Positions 51,601-58,981 of a stretch of DNA of 64,000 nt are shown in pieces. The stretch is taken from the NCBI GenBank assembly GCA_905221505.1, contig CAJNDL010000001.1, positions 62,001 through 126,000 of the forward strand, read 5' to 3'. Source of the DNA: a bacterium (GTDB lineage: Bacteria > Bacillota > Bacilli > Lactobacillales > Streptococcaceae). The position numbers were made by a program, and so were the translations under genes. The notes below the pieces were generated by a model. That model saw only the letters and a list, made by a program, of their open reading frames with translations, made no database searches and was not told where the DNA came from. Numbering within the stretch: position 1 is the first letter of the stretch; every line of letters starts with the position of its first letter.

Positions 51601-54397
51601 AAAAGCTCTTGCCAAAGCGAAAGAAGCTATTGCAGACGGTGCTTTCAAAGGAAAACTTCCAGGAAATGTTACCAATGTAAGTATCGATGAGAATGTGGAC
51701 AACCCAGATTTGTCAGATGATACGGATGTAACTGTTACTGTCAAGTACATTGTTGACGGGGAAGAAGAAATGACGGTTGTTAAAGTCCCTGTAACTGTTG
51801 TAGAGGGTGTTCCACAAATTGTGCCAGTGGATGAAAATAATAAACAACCAAATCCAGAAAACAGTATTGATAAAACAGAATATCCAGATGGTTCAACATT
51901 TGAATATGATCCAAAAACTCCAGTAGATACTACAAAACCTGGTGATTACACAGTCAATGTCATTGTAAAAGACAAAGAGGGGAATCCTATTGCAGAAGTT
52001 CCAGCAACTGTACGTGTTGTTGAAAGCTATCCACAATTTGTCCCAGTAGACAAAGATAAAAAACAACCAAATATTGAAGGAAGTATTGATCCTAAAGCAT
52101 TCCCTAAAGATACAGAGTTTACTTATGAAACTCCTGTAGACACAACAACGCCAGGCGAAAAGGATGTTATTGTAGTAGCAAAAATTGGTGACAAAGTCAT
52201 TACAAAAGTCCCTGCAAAAGTAATGGTTGTAGAACCGAAGACACAATATGTGCCGGTTGATAAAACAAATAAACAACCAGATGCTTCTAAGAGCATTAAT
52301 CCCGAAGAGTATCCAGATGGAATTACATTTGGATATAAGACTCCAGTGGACACTACAACACCAGGCGAAAAAGATGTAGTCGTTGTTGCCAAAGATGGAG
52401 ATGACACACTTGTTGAAGTACCAGCTAAGGTTAAAGTAGTAGAAGGAAAAGAACAGTTAATTCCTATTAACGCTACAGGTGAAAATCAACCAAAACCAAA
52501 AGATAGTATTACTCCAAGTGATTATCCAGAAGGTTCAACATTTGAATATAAAGTTCCTGAAGGGCAAACTGAACCATTTGATGCAACAACTGTTGGAGAT
52601 AAACCAGTAACAGTTGTAGTAAAAGACAAAAATGGAAAAGTTTTAGTTGAAGTTCCAGCAACGATTAAAGTTGTGGAAGCTAAACCAAAACCAATCGAAA
52701 CGCCAGTGACGAATACACCTTTAACAAAAGATGATATTTCTAAATATGTTAAAGTTCCAGAAGGCGGAAGAGTAACGAATGTAGAAAACATTCCAGACTT
52801 AACAACACCGGGTAAGAAAAATCCGGTTAAGGTAACAATTGAATTGCCAAATGGTAAAGTTATCACAGTGGATGTTCCGGTAACTGTAACGCCAGTTACA
52901 CCAATTGAAACTCCAGTTACAAAAAATAAACTAACTCCAGAAGATGTCTTAAAACAAATCAAAGTACCAGAAGGAGCAACTACTAAAGTTGAAAACATTC
53001 CGGATTTAACAACACCAGGTAAGAAAGATCCAGTAAAAGTAACGATTACATTACCAAATGGCAAAGTAGTTACGGTAGAAATTCCAGTAAATGTCACTCC
53101 TGTTAGCGATATCGTTAAAAAGCAAGGGGATCCAATTACTACTGAGGATGTTGAAAAACATATTCCGCAAGGAGTAAAAGTTATTTCTATTGGAGATAAA
53201 CCTTCAACGGATGTTCCAGGGGAAAGACCAAGTATTCCAGTAGTGGTTGAATTACCTAATGGAATTCAAGTAACGATGGATATTCCAGTCATCGTAACAC
53301 CAAAAGTAACACCTGTAGTAGTTTCAGTAGGAACACCTGTTACTCCAGAAGATGTTCAGAAACATTTTGAATTACCAAAAGGCTGGAAAGTAACAAAAGT
53401 AGGAGAAATTCCAACAACAGAAACACCAGGAACAAAACCAGTTGTTCCAGTAGAAATCGAATTACCAGGTGGACGTAAGATTACAGTAGATGTACCAGTC
53501 ATCGTAACGCCAACGGTAAGACAAATTGTTGTACCGCAAGGAACTCCAATCTCACCAGATGATGTAAAAGGTCATATCGATCTTCCAAAAGAACCAGGAT
53601 GGGAAATTGTCGAAGTAGGAGAAATCCCAACAACAATTCCTGCTGGAGTGAAACCAAGTGTTAAAGTGAAGATTAAAGTTCCAACTGGAGAAATTGTTGA
53701 AGTAGATGTACCAGTCATCGTAACACCGAAAGTAACACCAATTGTAGTAGAAGTGGGAACACCAATTACTGAAGAAGATGTTAAGAAGAAAGTAGATCTA
53801 CCAGAAGGATGGGAAATTGTTGAAGTAGGAGAAATTCCAACAACAGAAACATCAGGAGTTAAAAAAGCTGTTAAAGTTAAGGTGAAATTACCAAATGGCG
53901 ATGTTATAGAATTAGAAGTACCAGTAACGGTAACACCTAAATCACAAAATGGTGGAGGAGTCATTTCTCAAAATGGCGATTCAACTGTTCAGATTGTAAC
54001 GGAATATCTTGATGAAAATGGTAACCGAATTACTTCAGATAAAGAAGGAAAACACAATCCAATAGAGTTGGAAGGATATGAATTTAGTCATTCAACAACG
54101 GATGCTAAAGGAAATACCTTACATCACTATAAGAAAGTGGGAACAGCACCATCTGAAGTTGAAACTCCTAGACATCAAGAACAACCAACAACTCCAAACC
54201 AACCTGCTGTTCCAACACCAGCTGAACCATCAGTACCAACTGATTCAGCTACTCAACCAGCAACACCTAAGTATGTTGATGGTCAAAAAGAATTGCCTAA
54301 CACAGGTACAGAAGCTAACGCTAGCCTTGCAGCGCTTGGACTTCTTGGAGCCCTAAGTGGATTTGGACTTCTTGCTCGCAAGAAAAAAGAAGACTAA
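45698..54397 (+). CDS. Giant YSIRK-signal LPXTG surface protein with MucBP and Rib-type domains
   Basis: 2899 residues from the ATG at 45698 behind GAGGAG; an in-frame ATG 30 bases earlier lacks a site. YSIRK-type signal FSIRKYSFGAASVAIAAF (16-33), cleavage probably after VQA near 44. Then a FIVAR-like helix region (about 60-140), RNGQAIPGKGESGFRE (about 167-182), a coiled region, and a unique beta-rich region (about 280-790). Later: two MucBP-like segments with KVTYKRTATVNPETKEVTYSDW and VPFTRKATVN (about 1080-1720), Rib-type repeats (about 2040-2330), six VTVTP repeats (about 2330-2750), a MucBP-like DENGNRI domain, Pro-rich tail and LPNTG at 2866. Wall-anchored by sortase A. The domain set fits mucin or glycan binding (inferred). 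Confidence 0.92.
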   Translation: MHSRMEKYHGQKVQRFSIRKYSFGAASVAIAAFMMFGGAATVQAHEQGTSATATSKQPASDVEQPATSVTVTKADTSKLEAAITRMETALEKAGVSEKTAATIENAKAELAKAQSFLSNEKATQAEVDKATRELKNKAFVIESMPKATPKEADKPTEDKVNKNQDSRNGQAIPGKGESGFREAAGTTSETNYREKITALNAELTTEIEKIKVEITKEESLGEGKKNKEKLDILKAIVNKAEEVKRNATNASTNNSETEQNLQAEWTKIKQEKDKLGYYLSRSENWGAPINNNKAGYGNNPANGVFENLKNGFGEMDFTGASVESKSKTIEDQVNNLQSGTHYGKVTYHWKTKKITATDAESGMLNGWKIGGTKDYIHAVRPEEPTDYTLGAERTEKPKNAKAYDNNGKITTTTATQEQPNASGKFLGGLPTLDGMKNPDKGSVANRDYYLELGSKGVTLSKEYDVNPNSQLFFNLVHNGAYGKAALSNGGEEVKVEVTDAYTGKKIASVPMKNGQAPDTATNRPASSGYGTPADGWNNLSRLFAIPEGTSRVKITITANDDGQFKGVEDGFLIGGVGIATGPGMQLTSNVTSNGKTGEHGYSKDKLYKRSQEGKLNLELKNVGGMENTFPYGGTFNIKVKIPEGVELGTVSKTNYEKLDLSKASGESIWTDQGYLTNVRYDAATRTLSMNLNAVQYGKNNLQATGKTSRKFSIPFITKDDYVGDATFEVSGTGGFGGVDAEGNSLYSWKINGAGGMYSTEENYNSNGLRWSDNPDYYYNRTIYIDARKPKAPTVEEIHTDRIVGDKKDNNQEKYLLVSTGDTVGSLTPTEDQIKENILRVAKNNGVTLSENDLSEKVAEIKKNFELENEVGKKINITLPDNKKIELVKKDDGWYHGDNKLEVIDGKLKVTLADDINLHGLAGVDKIAVTATSPVGNDSDVANSNIVNDAPTVAVKKNELYVYKTKEVDKWNNDKVLEKAKPSATDLEDDRDGVDATKPTIAVSDAGNLDTTKVGDYTVKVQSTDSEGKKSTETTVNIHVLDLIKVDPTVTTDPTNPSTTSPVSPKAPDTPVKPGDENLGKYPAGLTREDLVKEVTRTIKYLKEEDADKADATGLKPEKVQKVTYKRTATVNPETKEVTYSDWEVYNETDKLVDSKADGTKGKFNAVDSPVVENYLLVDATDKTVAAEDAPVPGENGTVDPVVKKVLYKEIGSVVPKYPEGKKPNGAQDKIPYPNNPNDPTVPGDFSTITIPYVPGYTPVYNGQELTPKNPNDPTQGYKVPDGFTPADKFGESPITYTPSTQTAKVVIEKKVDGAANEVVSSFDLTGKSGSELPASTDVENKIKELKNQGYEVESDEYHTQDNHHPTFDDKEDINAQDGTPSPSQTFKIVVKPRIVEVPSSTPHEKDSPVDPNGENPELKWPEGLAESDLNTIAKRVISYVKKDSDTAAEEKAKDDTVQTVPFTRKATVNLVTKEVTYTDWESPNKTWDKVGVDVLPGYIADKKEIPAKEVATPAKDTKEIPDETDKVTYTKIGSWIPVDPTTGKDGEPIPFPNDPKDPTKTGEITQIIPHKDGYTPKDGNGTPLEPVNPANPEEGYKPPKITDPKANIKITYDKDDQKAKVKFVSVNPKTQTETELTDHALTLTGKSGETIPESDVQTHIDVLKSMGYDIIDNPFDKDPVFDTKKDTNDNITQEFTIKVQPRVSTTTTVYVVEGDKPSAEKVGGAVTPGKDGKVTNPDVSNISTDGKAGQEIKVPVTVTYGADKFKRDEPVEVTVKVLPKPTPKGVTVLNGTSNENLIDSIRANVNKAITGLTNVPDGITPFVTDDAIVTPKTDQNGQQTPVSVTVKYRDKATGKVIDDVSVNVDVPVNVVGSTPTSKVVFEGDELTAKDITDAVTPGENGTKGEPKDLAKDITAKSGVKEVTVPVTYTDQNGETVTEPVKVKVTVLPKPTPKGIFVAKDSDKDKAKEKALAKAKEAIADGAFKGKLPGNVTNVSIDENVDNPDLSDDTDVTVTVKYIVDGEEEMTVVKVPVTVVEGVPQIVPVDENNKQPNPENSIDKTEYPDGSTFEYDPKTPVDTTKPGDYTVNVIVKDKEGNPIAEVPATVRVVESYPQFVPVDKDKKQPNIEGSIDPKAFPKDTEFTYETPVDTTTPGEKDVIVVAKIGDKVITKVPAKVMVVEPKTQYVPVDKTNKQPDASKSINPEEYPDGITFGYKTPVDTTTPGEKDVVVVAKDGDDTLVEVPAKVKVVEGKEQLIPINATGENQPKPKDSITPSDYPEGSTFEYKVPEGQTEPFDATTVGDKPVTVVVKDKNGKVLVEVPATIKVVEAKPKPIETPVTNTPLTKDDISKYVKVPEGGRVTNVENIPDLTTPGKKNPVKVTIELPNGKVITVDVPVTVTPVTPIETPVTKNKLTPEDVLKQIKVPEGATTKVENIPDLTTPGKKDPVKVTITLPNGKVVTVEIPVNVTPVSDIVKKQGDPITTEDVEKHIPQGVKVISIGDKPSTDVPGERPSIPVVVELPNGIQVTMDIPVIVTPKVTPVVVSVGTPVTPEDVQKHFELPKGWKVTKVGEIPTTETPGTKPVVPVEIELPGGRKITVDVPVIVTPTVRQIVVPQGTPISPDDVKGHIDLPKEPGWEIVEVGEIPTTIPAGVKPSVKVKIKVPTGEIVEVDVPVIVTPKVTPIVVEVGTPITEEDVKKKVDLPEGWEIVEVGEIPTTETSGVKKAVKVKVKLPNGDVIELEVPVTVTPKSQNGGGVISQNGDSTVQIVTEYLDENGNRITSDKEGKHNPIELEGYEFSHSTTDAKGNTLHHYKKVGTAPSEVETPRHQEQPTTPNQPAVPTPAEPSVPTDSATQPATPKYVDGQKELPNTGTEANASLAALGLLGALSGFGLLARKKKED
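51810..53945 (+). repeat. Divergent domain repeats in the second giant protein
   Basis: Four Rib-type domains carry the [QV]xVPVDxxxKQP pattern (from about 51810, 52020, 52240 and 52450; the last is QLIPINATGENQP). Six further domains of about 70 residues each end in VPVxVTP, with entry motifs such as ETPVTNTPLTKDD, VGTPVTPEDV and VGTPITEEDV (about 52690-53945). Sequence divergence between units is much larger than in the other giant gene, so the array should be more stable. Confidence 0.8.
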
Positions 54398-54414
54398 AAA
54401 CTCATAGTTTTTGA

Positions 54415-54440
54415 GAAGATGATTCGTCATCTTCTTTTTT
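54415..54440 (+). terminator. Terminator after the second giant gene
   Basis: Stem GAAGATGA / TCATCTTC with TTCG loop, then TTTTTT. Confidence 0.9.
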
Positions 54441-54456
54441 ATTTCAGAGTTTTTAC

Positions 54457-54485
54457 TTGCGTAAAAAATTTTTTTCTAGTATAAT
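54457..54485 (+). promoter_or_regulatory. Promoter of rpsF-ssb-rpsR
   Basis: -35 TTGCGT (54457-54462), 17-base spacer, -10 TATAAT (54480-54485). Confidence 0.8.
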
Positions 54486-54493
54486 AGTTTATT

Positions 54494-54532
54494 GTGAGCG
54501 AACCTCACTTACCCCTTGCAAAGTCTTGGGGT
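54494..54532 (+). promoter_or_regulatory. Structured leader of rpsF, candidate S6:S18 autoregulatory site
   Basis: Two adjacent hairpins: GTGAG-CGAAC-CTCAC (54494-54508) and ACCCC...GGGGT (54511-54532). S6:S18 complexes bind a leader stem-loop in many bacteria, so autoregulation is plausible. I could not confirm the conserved CCG bulge, so this is tentative. Confidence 0.4.
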
Positions 54533-54559
54533 CATTAGACCAAAAGGAGGAACATATCA

Positions 54560-54850
54560 ATGGCTAAATACGAAATTCTTTATATCATTCGTCCAAACAT
54601 TGAAGAAGAAGCTAAAAACGCTTTGGTAGCACGTTTTGACTCTATTTTGACTGACAACGGTGCAACTGTTGTTGAATCAAAATCTTGGGAAAAACGTCGT
54701 CTTGCATACGAAATCAAAGATTTCCGTGAAGGACTTTACCACATCGTTAACGTTGAAGCAAACGACGACGTAGCTCTTAAAGAGTTTGACCGTCTTTCAA
54801 AAATCAACGCTGACATTCTTCGTCACATGATCGTCAAAACTGACGCTTAA
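54560..54850 (+). CDS. rpsF: 30S ribosomal protein S6
   Basis: 96 residues, usual length. [14 protein letters not shown] start and [23 protein letters not shown] are S6 signatures. It binds S18 and 16S rRNA in the platform of the small subunit. The ATG follows AAAGGAGGAACATATCA. First gene of rpsF-ssb-rpsR; ssb begins 12 bases later. Confidence 0.97.
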   Translation: MAKYEILYIIRPNIEEEAKNALVARFDSILTDNGATVVESKSWEKRRLAYEIKDFREGLYHIVNVEANDDVALKEFDRLSKINADILRHMIVKTDA

Positions 54851-54861
54851 GAAGGTAAACT

Positions 54862-55332
54862 ATGATTAACAATGTTGTACTTGTAGGGCGTATGACACGT
54901 GATGCCGAGTTGCGTTATACCCCATCAAATGTAGCAGTTGCGACTTTTACTCTTGCAGTAAACCGTACATTTAAGAGTCAAAATGGCGAACGTGAGGCTG
55001 ATTTTATCAATGTCGTTATGTGGCGCCAACAGGCTGAAAACCTAGCTAACTGGGCTAAAAAAGGCTCGCTTATCGGGGTGACAGGTCGTATCCAGACTCG
55101 TAGTTACGATAACCAGCAAGGACAACGTGTCTACGTGACAGAGGTCGTGGCTGAGAATTTCCAAATGTTGGAAAGCCGTAGTGTGCGTGAGGGTCACACA
55201 GGTGGAGCTTACTCTGCACCAAGTTCAAACTATTCAGCACCTACAAATTCAGTACCAGACTTTTCACGTGATGAAAATCCATTTGGAGCAACAAATCCAT
55301 TGGATATTTCAGATGATGATTTACCATTCTAA
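54862..55332 (+). CDS. ssb: Single-stranded DNA-binding protein SsbA
   Basis: 156 residues. OB-fold domain about 1-105 ([49 protein letters not shown]), a flexible Ser/Asn/Pro linker and the acidic C-terminal tip ISDDDLPF that recruits replication and repair proteins. Its place between rpsF and rpsR marks it as the essential SsbA rather than the competence SsbB. Confidence 0.97.
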   Translation: MINNVVLVGRMTRDAELRYTPSNVAVATFTLAVNRTFKSQNGEREADFINVVMWRQQAENLANWAKKGSLIGVTGRIQTRSYDNQQGQRVYVTEVVAENFQMLESRSVREGHTGGAYSAPSSNYSAPTNSVPDFSRDENPFGATNPLDISDDDLPF

Positions 55333-55363
55333 TGGACAACTAAAATTATAAAGGAGAAAAAAC

Positions 55364-55603
55364 ATGGCTCAACAACGTCGTGGCGGATTCAAACGCCGTA
55401 AAAAAGTTGATTACATCGCAGCAAACAAAATTGAATATGTTGATTACAAAGATACTGAGCTTCTTAGCCGTTTCGTTTCAGAACGTGGGAAAATCCTTCC
55501 ACGTCGTGTAACAGGAACTTCAGCTAAAAACCAACGTAAAGTAACAACAGCTATCAAACGCGCTCGCGTAATGGCTTTGATGCCTTTCGTAAACGAAGAT
55601 TAA
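55364..55603 (+). CDS. rpsR: 30S ribosomal protein S18
   Basis: 79 residues. Arg/Lys-rich start [16 protein letters not shown], then [28 protein letters not shown], diagnostic for S18. No zinc-binding Cys, so the non-zinc form. The ATG follows AAAGGAGAAAAAAC. Last gene of the operon, followed at once by a cluster of terminator hairpins. Confidence 0.97.
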   Translation: MAQQRRGGFKRRKKVDYIAANKIEYVDYKDTELLSRFVSERGKILPRRVTGTSAKNQRKVTTAIKRARVMALMPFVNED

Positions 55604-55776
55604 AAAAAGGGGTCCAGTGGACCTCTTTTTCATGAGCTTGAAAAAAAGAAAGCGAATTAAGACCCCGACGGGTCTTTTTTTCACGAGCCTTGAAATGAGA
55701 GAGCGAGTTGGGTCCGGGTGAACCTCTTTTTCATGAGCTCAGCGAGTTAAGACCCGGCTAGTTCTTTTTTCTTTCT
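55604..55776 (+). terminator. Cluster of four terminator-like units after rpsR
   Basis: Unit 1: AGGGGTCC-AGT-GGACCTCT then Ts (55608-55630). Unit 2: GACCC-CGAC-GGGTC then seven Ts (55661-55681). Unit 3: GGTCCGGGTGAACC then Ts (55711-55731), weaker stem. Unit 4: GACCCGGCTAGTTC then six Ts (55751-55770), poor stem. The spacers share TTTTTCAxGAGC and GCGAnTTAAGACCC, so the units are copies of one another. Confidence 0.75.
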
Positions 55777-55823
55777 CTATAAACGTGCTATAATGATAGT
55801 AGGAATTTTTAAAGGAGCATCTT

Positions 55824-56333
55824 ATGAAGGGAAACGCTGTTATTAGAAAAATGATTGAATCGGATATCCAACACCTGTCCCAAGGTTTTATCAATCAGGA
55901 TTGGCCTGGTAGAGAGGAAATTTTGGCTAGATATTTTCTGGAACAGGAAAATGGGGAGAGAGAAGTCTTAGTTGCAGAGATTGATGGTGCTGTAGCGGGC
56001 TACGTTACCATTTTGCCCTCTGCTAAACATGGTCCTTTTGCAGAAGTCTATCCAGAATTATCAGATTTTAATGTGTTTGAGCCTTTTCGAAATCAAGGGA
56101 TTGGGAATCAACTGCTAGAAGAAGCAGAAAAACGAGTCAAGTTTGTTTCGAGCAAGGTCACTCTTGGTGTAGGTTTGCACTTAGGCTATGGCCCTGCCCA
56201 GAGATTGTATATCAGACGGGGCTACATTCCAGATGGGACAGGTGTCTGGTATCGAAATCACCCCTTGGAAATGAATGCAACTTGCCAAAATAATGATGAT
56301 TTGGTTCTGTATCTTGTAAAGGAATTCGGATAA
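55824..56333 (+). CDS. GNAT family N-acetyltransferase
   Basis: 169 residues. GNAT fold with the acetyl-CoA loop NVFEPFRNQGIGNQLLEEAEK (R/Q-x-x-G-x-G/A form) and a C-terminal RLYIRRGYIPDGTG. Substrate unknown. The ATG follows AAAGGAGCATCTT; an extended -10 TGCTATAAT (TATAAT 55789-55794) stands 30 bases upstream. Monocistronic, between the rpsR terminator cluster and the HAD-cyclophilin gene. Confidence 0.87.
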   Translation: MKGNAVIRKMIESDIQHLSQGFINQDWPGREEILARYFLEQENGEREVLVAEIDGAVAGYVTILPSAKHGPFAEVYPELSDFNVFEPFRNQGIGNQLLEEAEKRVKFVSSKVTLGVGLHLGYGPAQRLYIRRGYIPDGTGVWYRNHPLEMNATCQNNDDLVLYLVKEFG

Positions 56334-56414
56334 GAGACAAGGATTTTATTGGGGATGTGGGATTTCTATACTTTATGGTATAATGGAAGGAGTTAGATTG
56401 AAAGAGGTAGTGAG

Positions 56415-57815
56415 ATGGATGCCAAATTAAGATACAAGGCAAAGAAAATCAAGATTGTCTTTTTTGATATTGATGATACCTTGAGGAATTCAAAGACAGG
56501 TTTTATTCCAGCTTCAATCCCAACTGTTTTTAAGCAATTACGTGAGAAAGGAATTTTGACAGGCATTGCTTCTGGACGAGGGATTTTTGGTGTCGTGCCA
56601 GAAATTCGTGAACTCAAGCCTGACTTTTTTGTGACTTTGAATGGGGCCTATATTGAAGATAAAAAAAGCCAGATCATTTATCAACATCAGATTGAGAAAT
56701 CAGATGTTGAGGAGTATATTTCTTGGACCAAGCAAGAGGAAATAGAGTATGGCTTGGTTGGGAGTCATGATGCCAAGTTGTCGACTCGCACTGATATGAT
56801 TAGTGAGGCTATCAATCCAATTTATCCCGACTTGGATGTTGATCCAGATTTCCATGAAAAAGAAGCTATCTATCAGATGTGGACTTTTGAAGATAAGGGA
56901 GATGACTTGCACTTGCCTGATAGTCTCTCGGACAAACTTCGCATGGTTCGTTGGCATGAGCATTCGTCTGACATTGTGCCGATTTCAGGCTCTAAGGCGA
57001 CGGGTGTGGAAAAGGTTGTAGAACACCTGGGCTTGAAACCAGAGAACGTCATGGTCTTTGGAGATGGCCTCAACGACTTGGAACTCTTTGATTACGCTGG
57101 AATCAGCGTTGCAATGGGAATTTCTCATGAAAAAATCAAAGAAAAAGCAGATTATATAACAAAAACACTAGAAGAAGATGGCATTTTTGATGCCTTAGAA
57201 GGATTTGGTATGGTAGAAAAAGAATTGCATTTCCCACAAGTAGACATTGAAACAGTAGAAGGTCCTCTTGCGACCATTAAGACCAATCACGGAGATTTGC
57301 GTATTAAGCTCTTCCCTGAACATGCTCCTAAAACAGTGGCTAACTTTGTTGCTCTTTCAAAAGATGGTTACTATGATGGTGTCATTTTCCACCGTATTAT
57401 CAAGGACTTTATGATCCAAGGTGGAGACCCAACTGGAACTGGTATGGGTGGCGAGTCAATCTACGGCGAATCATTTGAGGATGAATTCTCAGAAGAACTT
57501 TATAATATCCGTGGTGCCCTTTCAATGGCCAATGCTGGTCCAAATACCAACGGCAGCCAGTTCTTTATCGTACAAAATCAACACCTGCCATATTCTAAGA
57601 AAGAAATTGCTCGTGGTGGTTGGCCAGAGCCGATTGCGGAAATTTATGCGGAACAAGGTGGAACTCCTCACCTGGACCGCCGTCACACGGTTTTTGGTCA
57701 GTTAGCTGATGAAGCATCTTACGCTGTCTTGGATGCCATTGCTGCTGTTGAGACAGGGGCTATGGACAAGCCAGTTGAAGATGTTGTGATTGAAACAATT
57801 GAAATCGAGGACTAA
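56415..57815 (+). CDS. Fusion of Cof-type HAD phosphatase and cyclophilin peptidyl-prolyl isomerase
   Basis: 466 residues. HAD domain about 1-265: nucleophile motif FFDIDDTLRN, metal motif VFGDGLNDLELFDYAG. Cyclophilin domain about 280-466: VIFHRIIKDFMIQGGDP with the catalytic Arg, MANAGPNTNGSQFFIV and the large LDRRHTVFGQL loop. There is no signal peptide, so both act in the cytosol. HAD Cof proteins hydrolyse sugar phosphates or flavin phosphates; the isomerase assists protein folding. The same fusion occurs in pneumococcus; why they are joined is not known. Extended -10 TGGTATAAT (TATAAT 56379-56384), GAGGTAGTGAG before the ATG. Confidence 0.92.
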   Translation: MDAKLRYKAKKIKIVFFDIDDTLRNSKTGFIPASIPTVFKQLREKGILTGIASGRGIFGVVPEIRELKPDFFVTLNGAYIEDKKSQIIYQHQIEKSDVEEYISWTKQEEIEYGLVGSHDAKLSTRTDMISEAINPIYPDLDVDPDFHEKEAIYQMWTFEDKGDDLHLPDSLSDKLRMVRWHEHSSDIVPISGSKATGVEKVVEHLGLKPENVMVFGDGLNDLELFDYAGISVAMGISHEKIKEKADYITKTLEEDGIFDALEGFGMVEKELHFPQVDIETVEGPLATIKTNHGDLRIKLFPEHAPKTVANFVALSKDGYYDGVIFHRIIKDFMIQGGDPTGTGMGGESIYGESFEDEFSEELYNIRGALSMANAGPNTNGSQFFIVQNQHLPYSKKEIARGGWPEPIAEIYAEQGGTPHLDRRHTVFGQLADEASYAVLDAIAAVETGAMDKPVEDVVIETIEIED

Positions 57816-57816
57816 G

Positions 57817-58179
57817 ATGAAAATCGGTGATAAACTAAAGGGCCGTATTACAGGGATTCAGCCCTACGGTGCCTTTGTTGAGCTAGAGACGGGTGATACG
57901 GGACTGATTCACATTTCAGAGATTCGAACAGGATTTATTGAAAATATTCATGAAGCCTTGAAAGTCGATGAAGAGGTTCAAGTTCAGGTAGTGGATTTAG
58001 ATGAATTTACAGGGAAAGCCAGTCTTTCTATCCGTACTTTGGAGGAAGAAAAGCACCAGTTTCCTAGACGGAGACGCTTTTCAAGCGACCGCTTTAACTA
58101 TGGCTTCGCGCCTCTCAAAAGAATGATGCCAATTTGGACCAAGGAAGCCCTTCAACATTTGAAGAAGCAGAAGAATTAG
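57817..58179 (+). CDS. cvfD: S1-domain RNA-binding protein, CvfD-like (GSP13 family)
   Basis: 120 residues from the ATG at 57817, just one base after the preceding stop; a longer frame starts inside the upstream gene and is rejected. An S1 domain covers about 1-72 (KIGDKLKGRITGIQPYGAFVELE, GLIHISEI), followed by a basic tail RRRRFSSDRF. In S. pneumoniae CvfD is a post-transcriptional regulator of stress and virulence genes, which I recall for the gene next to the HAD-cyclophilin fusion; so the symbol is likely but not certain. Confidence 0.8.
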   Translation: MKIGDKLKGRITGIQPYGAFVELETGDTGLIHISEIRTGFIENIHEALKVDEEVQVQVVDLDEFTGKASLSIRTLEEEKHQFPRRRRFSSDRFNYGFAPLKRMMPIWTKEALQHLKKQKN

Positions 58180-58217
58180 TTAGAAATCTATATTCTTTGT
58201 AATGTTAATATAAATTT

Positions 58218-58225
58218 GCTATAAT
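58218..58225 (+). promoter_or_regulatory. Promoter of the tRNA methyltransferase gene, predicted leaderless
   Basis: Extended -10 TGCTATAAT (TATAAT 58220-58225). The ATG at 58232 is 7 bases beyond the -10 box, so the RNA should begin with the start codon. Confidence 0.7.
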
Positions 58226-58231
58226 AGGACC

Positions 58232-58981
58232 ATGGAAGAAGAACAATTATTAAAATCAGGAGAGCGCATTAACCAGCTCTTTTCGACAGATATCAAAATC
58301 ATTCAAAATAGAGAGGTTTTTAGCTATTCGGTGGATAGTGTTCTCTTGTCACGCTTTCCACGTTTTCCTAAGAAGGGCTTAATTGTGGATTTCTGCGCTG
58401 GGAATGGGGCGGTAGGGCTTTTTGCTAGCACTCGTACTCAGGCACAGATTTTGGCTGTTGAGATTCAGGAGCGTTTGGCGGATATGGCTGAACGCTCTGT
58501 CCGTTTGAATGGATTAGAGAAGCAGATGAAGGTTATCTGCGATGATTTGAAAAATATGCCTGCTTACATTCAGGGAAGTAAGGTGGATATGATTTTGTGT
58601 AATCCACCCTATTTCAAGGTGGATCCTCATTCCAATCTGAATGAGAGTGAACATTATCTCTTGGCGCGACATGAAATTACGACCAATCTGGAGGAAATCT
58701 GTCGTAGTGCCCAAAGTATTCTCAAGTCCAATGGGCGCTTGGCCATGGTTCATCGTCCTGACCGACTCTTGGATATCTTAGACATGTTGCAACGACATAA
58801 TTTGGCCCCTAAGCGCCTGCAGTTTGTTTATCCAAAGCGGGAAAAGGAAGCCAATATGCTCTTGATTGAGGCTATCAAGGATGGCTCGACAAGTGGTTTT
58901 AAGGTTTTACCTCCTTTGATTGTCCACAATGATGATGGTTCCTATACGCCCGAACTTGAAGAGATTTATTATGGATCATAA
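58232..58981 (+). CDS. tRNA1(Val) adenine-N6 methyltransferase family (TrmN6/YfiC-like)
   Basis: 249 residues. Rossmann methyltransferase: motif [16 protein letters not shown], acidic [16 protein letters not shown], and the N6-adenine signature CNPPYF. In E. coli the homologue methylates A37 of tRNA-Val; the tRNA target here is inferred. The last 11 bases overlap the next gene (ATG at 58971). The mRNA is predicted leaderless. Confidence 0.88.
   Translation: MEEEQLLKSGERINQLFSTDIKIIQNREVFSYSVDSVLLSRFPRFPKKGLIVDFCAGNGAVGLFASTRTQAQILAVEIQERLADMAERSVRLNGLEKQMKVICDDLKNMPAYIQGSKVDMILCNPPYFKVDPHSNLNESEHYLLARHEITTNLEEICRSAQSILKSNGRLAMVHRPDRLLDILDMLQRHNLAPKRLQFVYPKREKEANMLLIEAIKDGSTSGFKVLPPLIVHNDDGSYTPELEEIYYGS

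Noticed and set aside
48379-53964. Minus-strand open frames opposite the second giant gene, up to 191 codons
   Set aside because: Low-complexity Ser/Thr/Val translation mirrors the sense codons; no start context or promoter seen.
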